Source: Kineosporia succinea (GTDB lineage Bacteria; Actinomycetota; Actinomycetes; Actinomycetales; Kineosporiaceae). Taken from it: DNA of 64,000 nt. The DNA is taken from assembly GCF_030811555.1 (NCBI RefSeq), contig NZ_JAUSQZ010000001.1, forward strand, positions 7,871,241 to 7,935,240, in the 5' to 3' direction. How positions within the stretch are numbered: the first letter of the stretch is position 1; the number at the start of each line of letters is the position of its first letter. This document shows positions 34,861 to 42,926 of this stretch, piece by piece. The notes beneath the pieces are model-generated. The model worked only from the letters and a program-made list of their open reading frames with translations, had not been told where the DNA came from and made no database searches. A program made the translations under genes and the position numbers.

Positions 34861-35349
34861 TCACTCCGGCGGGGGCGTCCAGGGCTGGCCCATCTCGGCG
34901 TTGATGCGCAGCAGCAGGCGGGCGAAGAGCTGCACGTCGTCGTCCGGCCAGTGCGCGAGCGTCGACTCGTACCGGGCCCAGCGCGCGCCCCGGGCCTGGT
35001 GCACCAGCTCGGCGCCGTGGGCGCTCAGCGTGACCCGCTGCGCCCGCCGATCGCCCTCCTCGACCTCCCGGGTGATCAGGTCGAGGCCCTCCATGATCTT
35101 CAGCTGCCTCGACACGGTGGGCTTGCCGATGCCGAAGAAGGCCGCCAGGTCGGTCATCCGCACCGGCCCGGCGTCGTCGAGCCACAGCAGCATCGCGTAC
35201 GCCCCGGGCTCGAGGTCGGGGTGCAGGTCACGCGACATCCGGGCGGAGAAACCCCGGGCCCGCCGCACCAGCACACCGAACTCGCGTTCGAGCGCGTCGT
35301 AGACCTCCTGGCGGGAGCCGTCCTCGGTCGTCGGTTCGGGGGCGGGCAT
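34861..35349 (-). CDS. MarR-family regulator
   Basis: A 162-aa winged-helix regulator. The recognition helix is in MTDLAAFFGIGKPTVSRQLK and the wing is in REVEEGDRRAQRVTLSAHG. The start ATG 35349 has TAGGAT exactly six bases upstream (minus strand), a leaderless arrangement. It is followed by the alpha/beta hydrolase gene at 36 bp, and it starts 9 bp downstream of the NUDIX stop. It probably regulates itself and the hydrolase. Ligand unknown. Confidence 0.9.
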   Translation of the reverse strand: MPAPEPTTEDGSRQEVYDALEREFGVLVRRARGFSARMSRDLHPDLEPGAYAMLLWLDDAGPVRMTDLAAFFGIGKPTVSRQLKIMEGLDLITREVEEGDRRAQRVTLSAHGAELVHQARGARWARYESTLAHWPDDDVQLFARLLLRINAEMGQPWTPPPE

Positions 35350-35355
35350 CCCGTC

Positions 35356-35361
35356 ATCCTA
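35356..35361 (-). promoter_or_regulatory. -10 element of the MarR gene (leaderless layout)
   Basis: TAGGAT on the minus strand ends six bases before the ATG at 35349. It overlaps the last codons and stop of the NUDIX gene upstream. Confidence 0.5.
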
Positions 35362-36090
35362 CTGACCGGCCCCGGCGCGGGTGGACGCGTAGCGCTCCAG
35401 GAGCGCGGGCAGCGCCACCGCCGGGGTGCCGTCCAGACGGGCCAGGTCGGCGGGCGTGCTCACGAAGTCGATCGCGGACAGCTCCGGCTCCTCCCGGCGC
35501 TGCACCGCGTCGGCCAGCAGCGCGGCGAACCGTTCACGCACCTCGGGCTCGGGCCGGGGCGGTGCCCCGAAGCACACCCCCAGGTTCCCGTTCGGCGCCC
35601 ACAGCACGGCCCAGCGGGTCAGGTCCGGGGCCGGCACCTCGACGCCCGTCTCCTCCCCGAGCTCGCGCGCGGCGTGCTGACGGATCAGCTCCTCGTGCAG
35701 GGGACGGCCGGGTTCCGGCGGCTCCACCGTGCCGCCCGGGATCACCCAGCGCCCGGCCCCGGTGGACGTCCAGGCCGCCGTCCGCCCCACCACGACGCCG
35801 GCCGGGGTGGGCTGCGCCGTGGCCACGAACAGGAAGGCGGGTGTCGTGACCTCCGGCATCTCCCTGAGCAGGTGGCGGCGGTAGGTGGCGCGGGCCCATC
35901 TGACGAGCAGGCCGCCGCGCCCGTCCGGCTCGGCCCCGAGCACGGTGACCACCGGCCCGTCGAACATCAGCGGGTTGGCGTGCACCCCCTCGCCCCACCG
36001 CTCGGCGAGTGCGGCCTCCTGGTGCGGCGCGAGGGCGGGCACCGGCACCTCGGTGAACCTCAGCGGCCCGTCGGCGTCCAGAAATTTCAT
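35359..36090 (-). CDS. NUDIX hydrolase-domain protein
   Basis: A 243-aa protein with a NUDIX fold, normally cleaving nucleoside diphosphates linked to another group. The NUDIX box is present but stretched: GGTVEPPEPGRPLHEEL is followed by the core ARELGEETGV. ATG 36090 has GGGGAGG eight bases upstream, a strong signal that fixes the start and discards a 39-residue extension. The N-terminal 60 residues are outside the fold. It is upstream of MarR and divergent from the penicillin-binding protein. Confidence 0.85.
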   Translation of the reverse strand: MKFLDADGPLRFTEVPVPALAPHQEAALAERWGEGVHANPLMFDGPVVTVLGAEPDGRGGLLVRWARATYRRHLLREMPEVTTPAFLFVATAQPTPAGVVVGRTAAWTSTGAGRWVIPGGTVEPPEPGRPLHEELIRQHAARELGEETGVEVPAPDLTRWAVLWAPNGNLGVCFGAPPRPEPEVRERFAALLADAVQRREEPELSAIDFVSTPADLARLDGTPAVALPALLERYASTRAGAGQ

Positions 36091-36217
36091 CGTCGCTGCC
36101 TCCCCGTTCCCGACGGCTGAAACAGTGCACGGGTGCACCCGCCGCCCGGCACGAATTCGATGCGCGAGAATCCTCACACGGGCGCTCCGATGGCGCGGGG
36201 CACACACTTTCGTGCCT

Positions 36218-36223
36218 TATTGT
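36218..36223 (+). promoter_or_regulatory. -10 element of the PBP gene (leaderless layout)
   Basis: TATTGT ends seven bases before ATG 36231, and the seven bases between hold no ribosome-binding site. Confidence 0.5.
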
Positions 36224-36230
36224 CCGGATC

Positions 36231-38576
36231 ATGGCTAAGGCACCTGTCCCACAGAACATTCCAGGCCTGCTCGGCGCTTTCGGGATTCTCAGCCTGGTGG
36301 CCGGGCTCCTGGCCGCGGGACTGGCCGTTCCCGGGGCCGCCGCCACCGGCCTGGCCTCCAACAACGCGGTCGACGCGTTCATGGCCCTGCCCAGTGACCT
36401 CGAGACCACCCAGGTCTCCGCGACCACCCGCGTCCTGGCCTCCGACGGCTCCCTGATCGCGACGTTCTACGACGAGAACCGCACGCCGGTGAAGCTGGCG
36501 AAGATCTCGAAGTACCTGCAGGACGGCGTGATCGCCATCGAGGACGAGCGTTTCCGCGAGCACGGCGGCGTCGACAGCACCGGTCTGCTGCGAGCCCTGG
36601 TGGTCAACCAGATCGCCGGTGACGCCTCGCAGGGCGCCTCCACCCTGACCCAGCAGCTGGTCAAGAACCTGCTCAAGCAGGCGGCCTACGCCCAGGACGA
36701 CGAGGACGCCTACAACGCGGCCTCGGCCAAGTCGAACTCGCGCAAGCTGCGCGAGATCCGCCTGGCCACGGCCCTCGAGAAGAAGATGACGAAGGACGAG
36801 ATCCTCGAGGGTTACCTGAACATCGCCTGGTTCGGGCGCCAGACCAACGGCGTGCAGGCCGCCGCCAAGTACTACTTCGGCACCACCGCCGAGAAGCTCT
36901 CCCTGGCCCAGGCCGCGATGCTGGCCGGGATGATCCAGTCGCCGACGATGTACGACATCTCCGACCCGGACAAGCTCGAGAAGGCCGAGGTCCGCCGGAA
37001 CCTGGTGCTGCGCAACATGCTCGCCCAGGGCAAGATCACCCAGGCCGAGCACGACGAGGCCGAGCGCACGCCGATCCGCCCGAAGATCACGCCGACCTAC
37101 CAGGGCTGCGCCAACGCCGGCACCCGCGGCTACTTCTGCGACTACGTCTACAACGTCATCACCAAGGACTCCGGCTTCGAGGCCCTCGGCGAGACCCAGG
37201 AGGAGCGCGAGACCGCCATCAAGCGCGGCGGTTACACGATCCGCACCACCCTCGACCCGAAGGTGCTCAAGGCCGCCTGGGACTCGGTGAAGACCCGGAT
37301 CCCGCCGAACGACCCGAGCCGCGTCGCCACCGCGACCGCCACGGTCGAGCCCGGCACCGGCAAGGTGCTCTCGCTGATCCAGAACAAGTTCTACAACCCC
37401 AAGCAGAGCGCGAAGAACACCACGATCAACTACGCCACCGACTACAAGTACGGCGGCTCCTCGGGCTTCCAGACCGGCTCGACCTTCAAGCCGGCCACGC
37501 TCGCGGCCTGGCTCGACGCCGGGCACTCGCTCTACGACCAGCTCGAGGGCTCCGCCGGCACGCTGCCCGAGAACTCGTTCAGCTACTGCGGCCAGAACCT
37601 GCAGAGCTCGGCCAGCTACACCTTCACCAACTCGGCCGACGGTGAGGGCCAGGGCATGATGAGCGTCTGGGACGCGACCAAGAACTCGGTCAACGGCCCG
37701 TACATCCGGATGACCCAGAAGCTCGACATGTGCGACATCCAGGACATGGCCACGAAGCTCGGCATGCACCGCGCCCAGTCGGTGATCGACCCCTGCATCG
37801 CGGGCAACTACAGCGCCAAGGCGCCCAAGATGACGAACAAGGTCCCGCAGTGCCAGCCCTCGGTGACCCTGGGTACCGCCAGCCAGTCGCCGCTGACCAT
37901 GGCCAACGCCTACGCCACGTTCGCCTCGGGCGGTGTGCGCTGCAACCCGACGGTGGTCACCTCGATCAAGGACCGCAACGGCAAGAGCCTCAAGGTGCCC
38001 GGCGCCAACTGCAAGCGCACCATCTCGGCCGCGGTCGCCAACACCGTCGCCCTGGGCCTGAGCAAGACCCTGACCGAGGGCACAGCCAAGGGTGTCGGCG
38101 CGCTCGCCTCGGGCCAGCCCGCCTCGGTCAAGACCGGTACCACGAACCGGTCGCAGGACACCTGGTTCGTCGGCTTCACCCCGCAGCTGGCCACGGCCGT
38201 CTGGGTCGGCCCGGAAACGGTGAACGGCAAGCGCCCGTTCATGCGGAACATCACCATCAACGGCACGTACTACAGCGCCGTGTACGGCTCCAGCATCGGC
38301 GGCAAGATCTGGAAGGACGTCATGGCGGCGGCCCTCCAGGGCAAGCCGGTCAAGCAGTTCCCGGACGCCGCGGGCAACCTGGTCGGCACCCCGCCGGCGC
38401 CGCCGGAGCCCGAGGAGACCGAGGAGGAGACGCCCGGCGGGGCCACCCCCGGCGGCGGCAACACCCCGGGCAACGGTGACACTCCGGGTAACGGCAACAC
38501 CCCGGGCAACGGTGACACCCCGGGCAACGCCGGCCCCGGTAACGAGAACACCAACCTGCCCGGGAACGGCCGCTGA
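36231..38576 (+). CDS. Class A penicillin-binding protein (transglycosylase/transpeptidase)
   Basis: A 781-aa bifunctional cell-wall synthase. A membrane anchor (residues about 11-45) is followed by the GT51 glycosyltransferase domain with EDERFREHGGVDSTG, GASTLTQQLVKN and the helix RLATALEKKMTKDEILEGYL. The transpeptidase domain has the active serine in TGSTFKP (Ser417) and KTGTTN. Acting outside the membrane, it polymerises lipid II and cross-links peptides. The tail consists of PGNGDTPGNGNTPGNG repeats, probably a flexible wall-spanning region. It ends at a strong terminator. Confidence 0.95.
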   Translation: MAKAPVPQNIPGLLGAFGILSLVAGLLAAGLAVPGAAATGLASNNAVDAFMALPSDLETTQVSATTRVLASDGSLIATFYDENRTPVKLAKISKYLQDGVIAIEDERFREHGGVDSTGLLRALVVNQIAGDASQGASTLTQQLVKNLLKQAAYAQDDEDAYNAASAKSNSRKLREIRLATALEKKMTKDEILEGYLNIAWFGRQTNGVQAAAKYYFGTTAEKLSLAQAAMLAGMIQSPTMYDISDPDKLEKAEVRRNLVLRNMLAQGKITQAEHDEAERTPIRPKITPTYQGCANAGTRGYFCDYVYNVITKDSGFEALGETQEERETAIKRGGYTIRTTLDPKVLKAAWDSVKTRIPPNDPSRVATATATVEPGTGKVLSLIQNKFYNPKQSAKNTTINYATDYKYGGSSGFQTGSTFKPATLAAWLDAGHSLYDQLEGSAGTLPENSFSYCGQNLQSSASYTFTNSADGEGQGMMSVWDATKNSVNGPYIRMTQKLDMCDIQDMATKLGMHRAQSVIDPCIAGNYSAKAPKMTNKVPQCQPSVTLGTASQSPLTMANAYATFASGGVRCNPTVVTSIKDRNGKSLKVPGANCKRTISAAVANTVALGLSKTLTEGTAKGVGALASGQPASVKTGTTNRSQDTWFVGFTPQLATAVWVGPETVNGKRPFMRNITINGTYYSAVYGSSIGGKIWKDVMAAALQGKPVKQFPDAAGNLVGTPPAPPEPEETEEETPGGATPGGGNTPGNGDTPGNGNTPGNGDTPGNAGPGNENTNLPGNGR

Positions 38577-38595
38577 CCCGAAAGGGCAGATGAGA

Positions 38596-38633
38596 AACGG
38601 GGTGGTGTCCGCGCTCGCGGACACCACCCCGTT
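38596..38633. terminator. Bidirectional terminator after the PBP gene
   Basis: A perfect 17-bp stem (AACGGGGTGGTGTCCGC and its complement) with the 4-base loop GCTC lies between the convergent PBP and fascin-like genes. It is one of the strongest hairpins in the window. Confidence 0.85.
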
Positions 38634-38647
38634 CTCGTGCGTGCCTG

Positions 38648-39214
38648 TCAGGCCGCGGTGCAGACCGGGCGGAACAGCTCCCAGGAACCGATCCGGGTGG
38701 CGTCGGAGTGGATCGTGTCGGTGATCCGCCCGCCCCCGCCGACGGCGGTCAGGTAGTGCCCGTTCGTGGTGCGGATCGCGTACCAGCCGCTGCCCTGGGA
38801 CAGGAACGTGAACCGCTCCCAGGCCTGGATGCGGGTGGCGTCGGAGTGGATCACGTCGGTGATCCGGCCGCCGCCGCCGACCGCGGTCAGGTAGTTGCCG
38901 GTCGTGGTGCGGATGCCGTACTCGATGAACGCCTGGCCGGTGCCCGAGTCGACGAGCGTGAACCGCTCCCACGAACCGACCCGGGTGGCGTCGGTGTGCA
39001 GGACGTCGGTGAGACGCCCGCCCCCGCCCACCGCGGTCAGGTAGTTGCCGGTACGGGTCTGGATGGTGCAGTTGACGGGCGCGACATCGGCTTTCATCGC
39101 TGCGCCCGGCGTCGCCGCGCTCGCCGCGCCCGCCGACGTCACCCCGCCCAGGCCGAGGCCCAGCACTCCGAGCACGACGGCTCCGGCCTTGATCATTCTT
39201 CCCGTGATCGTCAC
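38648..39214 (-). CDS. Secreted fascin-like beta-trefoil protein with three repeats
   Basis: A 188-aa exported protein. A signal peptide is at residues 1-33. Three near-identical repeats start at about 51, 101 and 147; each contains G-x-YLTAVGGGGR-[IL]-TD followed by HSDATR and SWExF. Cys49 and Cys185 could close the ring. The pattern fits a beta-trefoil (fascin/ricin-B-like) with threefold symmetry, usually a carbohydrate-binding module. There is no catalytic domain, so it is a free-standing lectin-like protein. The repeats are nearly identical, indicating recent duplication. GTG 39214 follows GGAGGGGGAGAC. Confidence 0.8.
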   Translation of the reverse strand: MTITGRMIKAGAVVLGVLGLGLGGVTSAGAASAATPGAAMKADVAPVNCTIQTRTGNYLTAVGGGGRLTDVLHTDATRVGSWERFTLVDSGTGQAFIEYGIRTTTGNYLTAVGGGGRITDVIHSDATRIQAWERFTFLSQGSGWYAIRTTNGHYLTAVGGGGRITDTIHSDATRIGSWELFRPVCTAA

Positions 39215-39323
39215 GTCTCCCCCTCCGGGTGAACTGGTTTCGTGCTGCTCACCCTGACGGGACCCACGGCGACGGCCATCGGTCGTCCGACCTATGCGGG
39301 CCGGATCGGCCCTTTCGGGAAGC

Positions 39324-40265
39324 TCACTCCACGCCCGCCTCCGCCAGCAGTTCGGTGGTGACCTGCCGGGCGTCGATCCCGGGCACGCCGCGGCTCCCGA
39401 ACCAGGCGGCCAGATTGCGGACGTCGCGGTACAGGAAGCCGGGTCCGTGCGGGTTGGCGATGAGGTCGACGACCTGGGGAAGATCGATCAGCACCAGGCG
39501 CCCGTCGTGCACCAGGACGTTGTAGGCGGACAGGTCGCCGTGGGCCAGGCTGCACCGGGCCAGCACGCCCATCGCCCCTATGGCCTGCTGCCAGAGATCC
39601 TGCGCCTGGGCGGCCGGCGGACGCACCTGGGCCAGACGGGGCGCACCCTCCCCGGTTTCGTGGTTGCCCACGAACTCCATCAGCAGCTCGGTCTCCAGCA
39701 CCTGCACCGGGTACGGCACGATCGGCGCGCCGTAGGCCGAGCTCACCGTCCAGAGCTGGCTCAGGGCACCGAATTCGGATCCGGCCCACTGCCCGGCGAT
39801 GAGCTCACGGCCGAAGTCGGTGCGCCGGGCCATCGCCCGGTTGCTGCGGGACTCCTTGACGCGGCGGCCCTCCAGGTAGCCGGAGTCGCGGTGGAACATG
39901 CGGTGCTCGGTGGAGCGGTACTGCTTGCGGGCCAGCAGACACGAACGGCCGGTGTCCGGCACGGCCCGGCGCAGCAGCGAGACGTCGGCCTCCTTGCCGG
40001 TCTTGAGCAGGCCGAGATCGCTGTCCACGGCGGCCAGTTCGGTCACCAGCCAGTCGGGGTACGGACGCGGTCCGCGCCCGGTCGGGGGCGAGTCGGCCCA
40101 GGTGCTCCAGCGGTCGCCCCCGCCCGGGACGTCCGGGGCGGGGTCGGGTTCGAGGTCCGGCAGCGGACCGCGGGACGAGCGGGACCTCAGCTCGTCGATC
40201 TCGTCGTCGAAACGGGGGCGGCCACGACGGCGGCCGGGATGCTGGTCATATTCGCTTTCGCGCAC
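39324..40265 (-). CDS. RIO1-like serine protein kinase
   Basis: A 313-aa atypical protein kinase. The ATP loop is LLKTGKEADV (87-95), the catalytic Lys is in LARKQYR (Lys114), the catalytic loop is AHGDLSAYNVL (241-251, Asp244) and the metal-binding loop is LIDLPQ (259-264). The first 70 residues are disordered, rich in Arg, Pro and Asp. RIO kinases mature ribosomes in eukaryotes; the bacterial role is unknown. GTG 40265 follows GAGGA at 8-9 bases. A short ORF with a better ribosome-binding site overlaps this start. Confidence 0.88.
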   Translation of the reverse strand: MRESEYDQHPGRRRGRPRFDDEIDELRSRSSRGPLPDLEPDPAPDVPGGGDRWSTWADSPPTGRGPRPYPDWLVTELAAVDSDLGLLKTGKEADVSLLRRAVPDTGRSCLLARKQYRSTEHRMFHRDSGYLEGRRVKESRSNRAMARRTDFGRELIAGQWAGSEFGALSQLWTVSSAYGAPIVPYPVQVLETELLMEFVGNHETGEGAPRLAQVRPPAAQAQDLWQQAIGAMGVLARCSLAHGDLSAYNVLVHDGRLVLIDLPQVVDLIANPHGPGFLYRDVRNLAAWFGSRGVPGIDARQVTTELLAEAGVE

Positions 40266-40353
40266 GGGAGATGTCCTCGGTGAAGATCGGAGTCGAGAGA
40301 GAAGGAAGAAGGGCAGGCAGCAGTCGGACAGGCGTCAGCACGGTCACTCGCAC
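40246..40353 (-). other. Candidate upstream ORF of the RIO kinase gene
   Basis: GTG 40353 sits behind AGGAGG (a full consensus Shine-Dalgarno) and opens a 35-codon frame that ends at TGA 40248-40246. It overlaps the first 20 bases of the kinase gene in another frame. The peptide is Leu/Pro rich and ends in basic residues. Stop and start are close enough for ribosomes to re-initiate, so it may set kinase expression. Whether it is translated is unknown. Confidence 0.4.
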
Positions 40354-40513
40354 GGTCTTTCCTCCTCTCGGCTCCGGGACCCCTCGGGCACCCGGTGATC
40401 AGTTCGAGCAGATCGTCGCGCGTCCGGATTCCGGGCGCAACCGAATTACCGCGGCCCGCCCCGGTGGCCGGTGACCGGCACGCCCGGGGCGAGCATCCGT
40501 CCCCCGTGGATCA

Positions 40514-41905
40514 TCAGCGGGCGAACCCGGCGGGAGTGAATTCCCCCTCCTCGAGGCGCGTCTCGATCTCCTCGAGGCTATGACCGGTCATCTCGGGCAT
40601 CGTGCGGTAGAGGAACACGAACGCCGCGACGTTGAAAAGGCCGTACATCCAGAAGGTCTGGCCGGTGCCGATGGTCTCCATGATGGTCAGGAGCGTCAGT
40701 GTGATGAGCACGTTGGTGCCCCACAGCGACGCCGACTGCGCGGCCGCCCCGGCGGCCCGGGTGGCGAGCGGGTAGATCTCCGAACCGGTGAGCCAGCCCA
40801 TCAGCTGGATCCCGCCGGCGGTGAAGGCCATGAACGCGATCAGGGTCGCGATGATCCACGGGATCGCGGACTTGCCGTCGTGACCGGTGACGAAGAACGA
40901 GCCCAGCACGAACAGGGCGACGGCCGCGCAGGGCAGGGTCGTCAGGGTCAGCCGGCGGCGCCCGACCCGGTCGATCACGGCCAGCCCGATCAGCTGCGCG
41001 ATCAGGTAGGTCAGGCCCAGCGCGACCGAGACGCGCAGGGCAGTGGAGTCGGAGAAGCCGTTGTCGGTGAGGATGGTCGGCGTGTAGTAGACGATCATCT
41101 CGATGCCCGACAGCTGCGTGAAAATGGCCAGCCCGCAACCCACCACGAGCGCCGGCCGCACCCAGCCGGCCCGCAGACCCGACCAGCCGCGGGTGCCCGC
41201 CTCACGCTCGGCCTCGACGTTGCGCCGGATCTCACCGAACTCGCCGTCCAGGTCGGCGTCCGGGTGCCGCACCCGCTGCAGCGCCGCCCGGGCCCCCTCG
41301 GGATCACCGCCGCGCAGCAGCCAGCGCGGGCTCTCGGGCAGCCGGAGCATGAGCAGGAACATGAGAGCGGCCGGTACGGCGGCGATTCCGATGGCCAGAC
41401 GCCAGGCGACGGCCTCACTGGCCCCGACGATCGTGGCGATGACGATGCCGACGCCGATCGCGATCTGGAAGAACAGCACCAGCCGGCCGCGGTAGGCGGT
41501 CGGCGCGAGCTCGGCGACGTAGACGGGCGCGGTCTGGGTGGCCCCGCCGACCGCGAAACCCAGCACCAGACGGCTGAGGGACAGCAGGATCGGGCTGGGC
41601 GCCAGCGCGGCCGCGGTGGCCCCGACCACGAACACGATGCCGACCAGCAGCAGCGTGCCCCGCCGGCCGCGCCGCTCGGCCAGGTGACTGCAGGTCAGGG
41701 CCCCGATGACGGCGCCGACCAGGATCGAGGCGGCGATCACCTGTTCCCAGCCGGAGCCGATGTCGAAGTCGTCGCCGATCTGCAGCAGCGCACCGGAGAT
41801 GATGCCGGTGTCGTAGCCGTACAGCAGGCCGGAGATGGCCGAGACCAGGGCCACGACCACCACCGATCCGGTCAGTCCCGCGTCATCGTGTGCCTGGCTC
41901 GTCAT
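40514..41905 (-). CDS. Sugar-porter MFS transporter
   Basis: A 463-aa twelve-helix carrier of the sugar porter family (proton-coupled sugar or inositol uptake). Signatures: YDTGIISGALL in helix 1, ERRGRRG between helices 2 and 3, RLVLGFAVGGATQTAPVYVAE, PESPRWLLRGG before helix 7 and the PETxG-like end PEMTGHSLEEIE. The pattern resembles IolT/XylE proteins. It lies 18 kb from the inositol operon, so a joint role is possible but not shown. GGAGG precedes the start at 41905. It is divergent from a TetR gene. Confidence 0.9.
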   Translation of the reverse strand: MTSQAHDDAGLTGSVVVVALVSAISGLLYGYDTGIISGALLQIGDDFDIGSGWEQVIAASILVGAVIGALTCSHLAERRGRRGTLLLVGIVFVVGATAAALAPSPILLSLSRLVLGFAVGGATQTAPVYVAELAPTAYRGRLVLFFQIAIGVGIVIATIVGASEAVAWRLAIGIAAVPAALMFLLMLRLPESPRWLLRGGDPEGARAALQRVRHPDADLDGEFGEIRRNVEAEREAGTRGWSGLRAGWVRPALVVGCGLAIFTQLSGIEMIVYYTPTILTDNGFSDSTALRVSVALGLTYLIAQLIGLAVIDRVGRRRLTLTTLPCAAVALFVLGSFFVTGHDGKSAIPWIIATLIAFMAFTAGGIQLMGWLTGSEIYPLATRAAGAAAQSASLWGTNVLITLTLLTIMETIGTGQTFWMYGLFNVAAFVFLYRTMPEMTGHSLEEIETRLEEGEFTPAGFAR

Positions 41906-42095
41906 TGCGCCTCCGGCCCTCGAACGTCACTCTCTCGCCCGCAATGCTGACAAGAGGGTGCCTTCCCGGCCATTCGAGGTTCGGCGCGCCCGGTTCTCGG
42001 CGCGGGCCTCTGGCTCGCGATGTCCATCGCGATCACGTCCGCACCCTCTTCGGCGCACCGGATCGCAGGGCTGCGGCCCCGGCCGCGAGCGGCCC

Positions 42096-42101
42096 TATCC
42101 T
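42096..42101 (+). promoter_or_regulatory. -10 element of the TetR gene at 42108 (leaderless layout)
   Basis: TATCCT ends six bases before ATG 42108. No ribosome-binding site separates them. Confidence 0.55.
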
Positions 42102-42107
42102 GAGGCG

Positions 42108-42704
42108 ATGCCAGCCCTGCCGTCCGACGACCCCCGCTACGCGCGCACCCGCCAGGCACTGCTCACCGCGCTGCTCGAGCTCGGCGACGACGACCTGGCC
42201 GAGGTCTCCGTGGGGCTGCTGGCCCGCGCCGCCGGGGTGCACCGCACGTCGTTCTACAACCACTTCACCTCGCTGCCCGAGGCGGCCGCGGCCGCGCTCG
42301 GCGTCGGCATGCACGAGATCATGCGCGAGGACGCCTCGGCCCGGCGCACCGGCATCGCGCCCGAGGAGGCCGCCCTGGCCACCACCCGGCGCACGTTCGA
42401 GTACCTGGCCGGGCACCGGGGCCTGTACCTGCTGGCCTCCGACTGGCGCTCACCGTCGGGGCTGCGCGGCATCGCCGACGTTCTGGCCCAGCAGCTGCGC
42501 GAGTACCGGAACCGGTTCGGCGCCGGCCAGAACGCCCGGCCGGAGCACGAACTCCAGGCCGAGGACGTCTACGTGGCCTCCGCGGTCGAGGGCTACTACG
42601 CGGCGATGCTGCACGACGGTCTCGCCGTCGAGTCCGGCACGGCCTCCCGCCTGCTCTACGCGATGCTGCCGTCGTGGATGCGCACGCCCCAGGACAGGTC
42701 CTAG
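42108..42704 (+). CDS. TetR-family transcriptional regulator
   Basis: A 198-aa regulator. The HTH region spans about residues 12-58 (VGLLARAAGVHRTSFYNHF), of the type often named TetR/AcrR. The C-terminal part is helical with YLASDWRS-like ligand-domain segments. It is divergent from the sugar-porter gene (start at 41905), which makes that carrier its likely target. Its TAG stop overlaps the stop of the convergent 48-codon gene within a CTAG tetranucleotide. Confidence 0.88.
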   Translation: MPALPSDDPRYARTRQALLTALLELGDDDLAEVSVGLLARAAGVHRTSFYNHFTSLPEAAAAALGVGMHEIMREDASARRTGIAPEEAALATTRRTFEYLAGHRGLYLLASDWRSPSGLRGIADVLAQQLREYRNRFGAGQNARPEHELQAEDVYVASAVEGYYAAMLHDGLAVESGTASRLLYAMLPSWMRTPQDRS

Positions 42705-42847
42705 CGATTCTGCGTCCGGGCCAGATCCTCACGCAGGCCGCGGATCTCCTCGATCAGGATCAGCAGCAGCGCCTCCTGGCCGTGGTTCTGGTTCGACGCC
42801 GTGCGTTCGGCCTGCTCGGCGTTCTCGGTCCACAGCGGTGCGCGCAT
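42701..42847 (-). CDS. Small 48-aa hypothetical protein
   Basis: A short gene with a strong ribosome-binding site (GGAGGGGG, five bases before ATG 42847) and 48 codons. The product begins MRAPLWTENAEQAERTAS, then has a helix with LLLILIEEIRGLREDLART. It looks like an amphipathic or coiled-coil peptide that could dimerise. It shares the palindromic CTAG with the TetR gene, so both stops overlap by two bases. No family recognised. Confidence 0.6.
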   Translation of the reverse strand: MRAPLWTENAEQAERTASNQNHGQEALLLILIEEIRGLREDLARTQNR

Positions 42848-42926
42848 GGTGTCCCCCTCCAGAGGTGGTGTGGCGCGGACATCCTGCGGCCTACCTCCGG
42901 GTACACCTGAACCGACGCGCCGGTCG

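Noticed and set aside
36174-38972. 932-codon minus-strand frame opposite the penicillin-binding protein
   Set aside because: Low-complexity Gly/Arg/His composition and full overlap with the PBP motifs show it to be a shadow.
40514-41905. Sugar porter as a member of the inositol operon
   Set aside because: Similar to inositol symporters, but 18 kb away, under another regulator and without the iol palindrome nearby.
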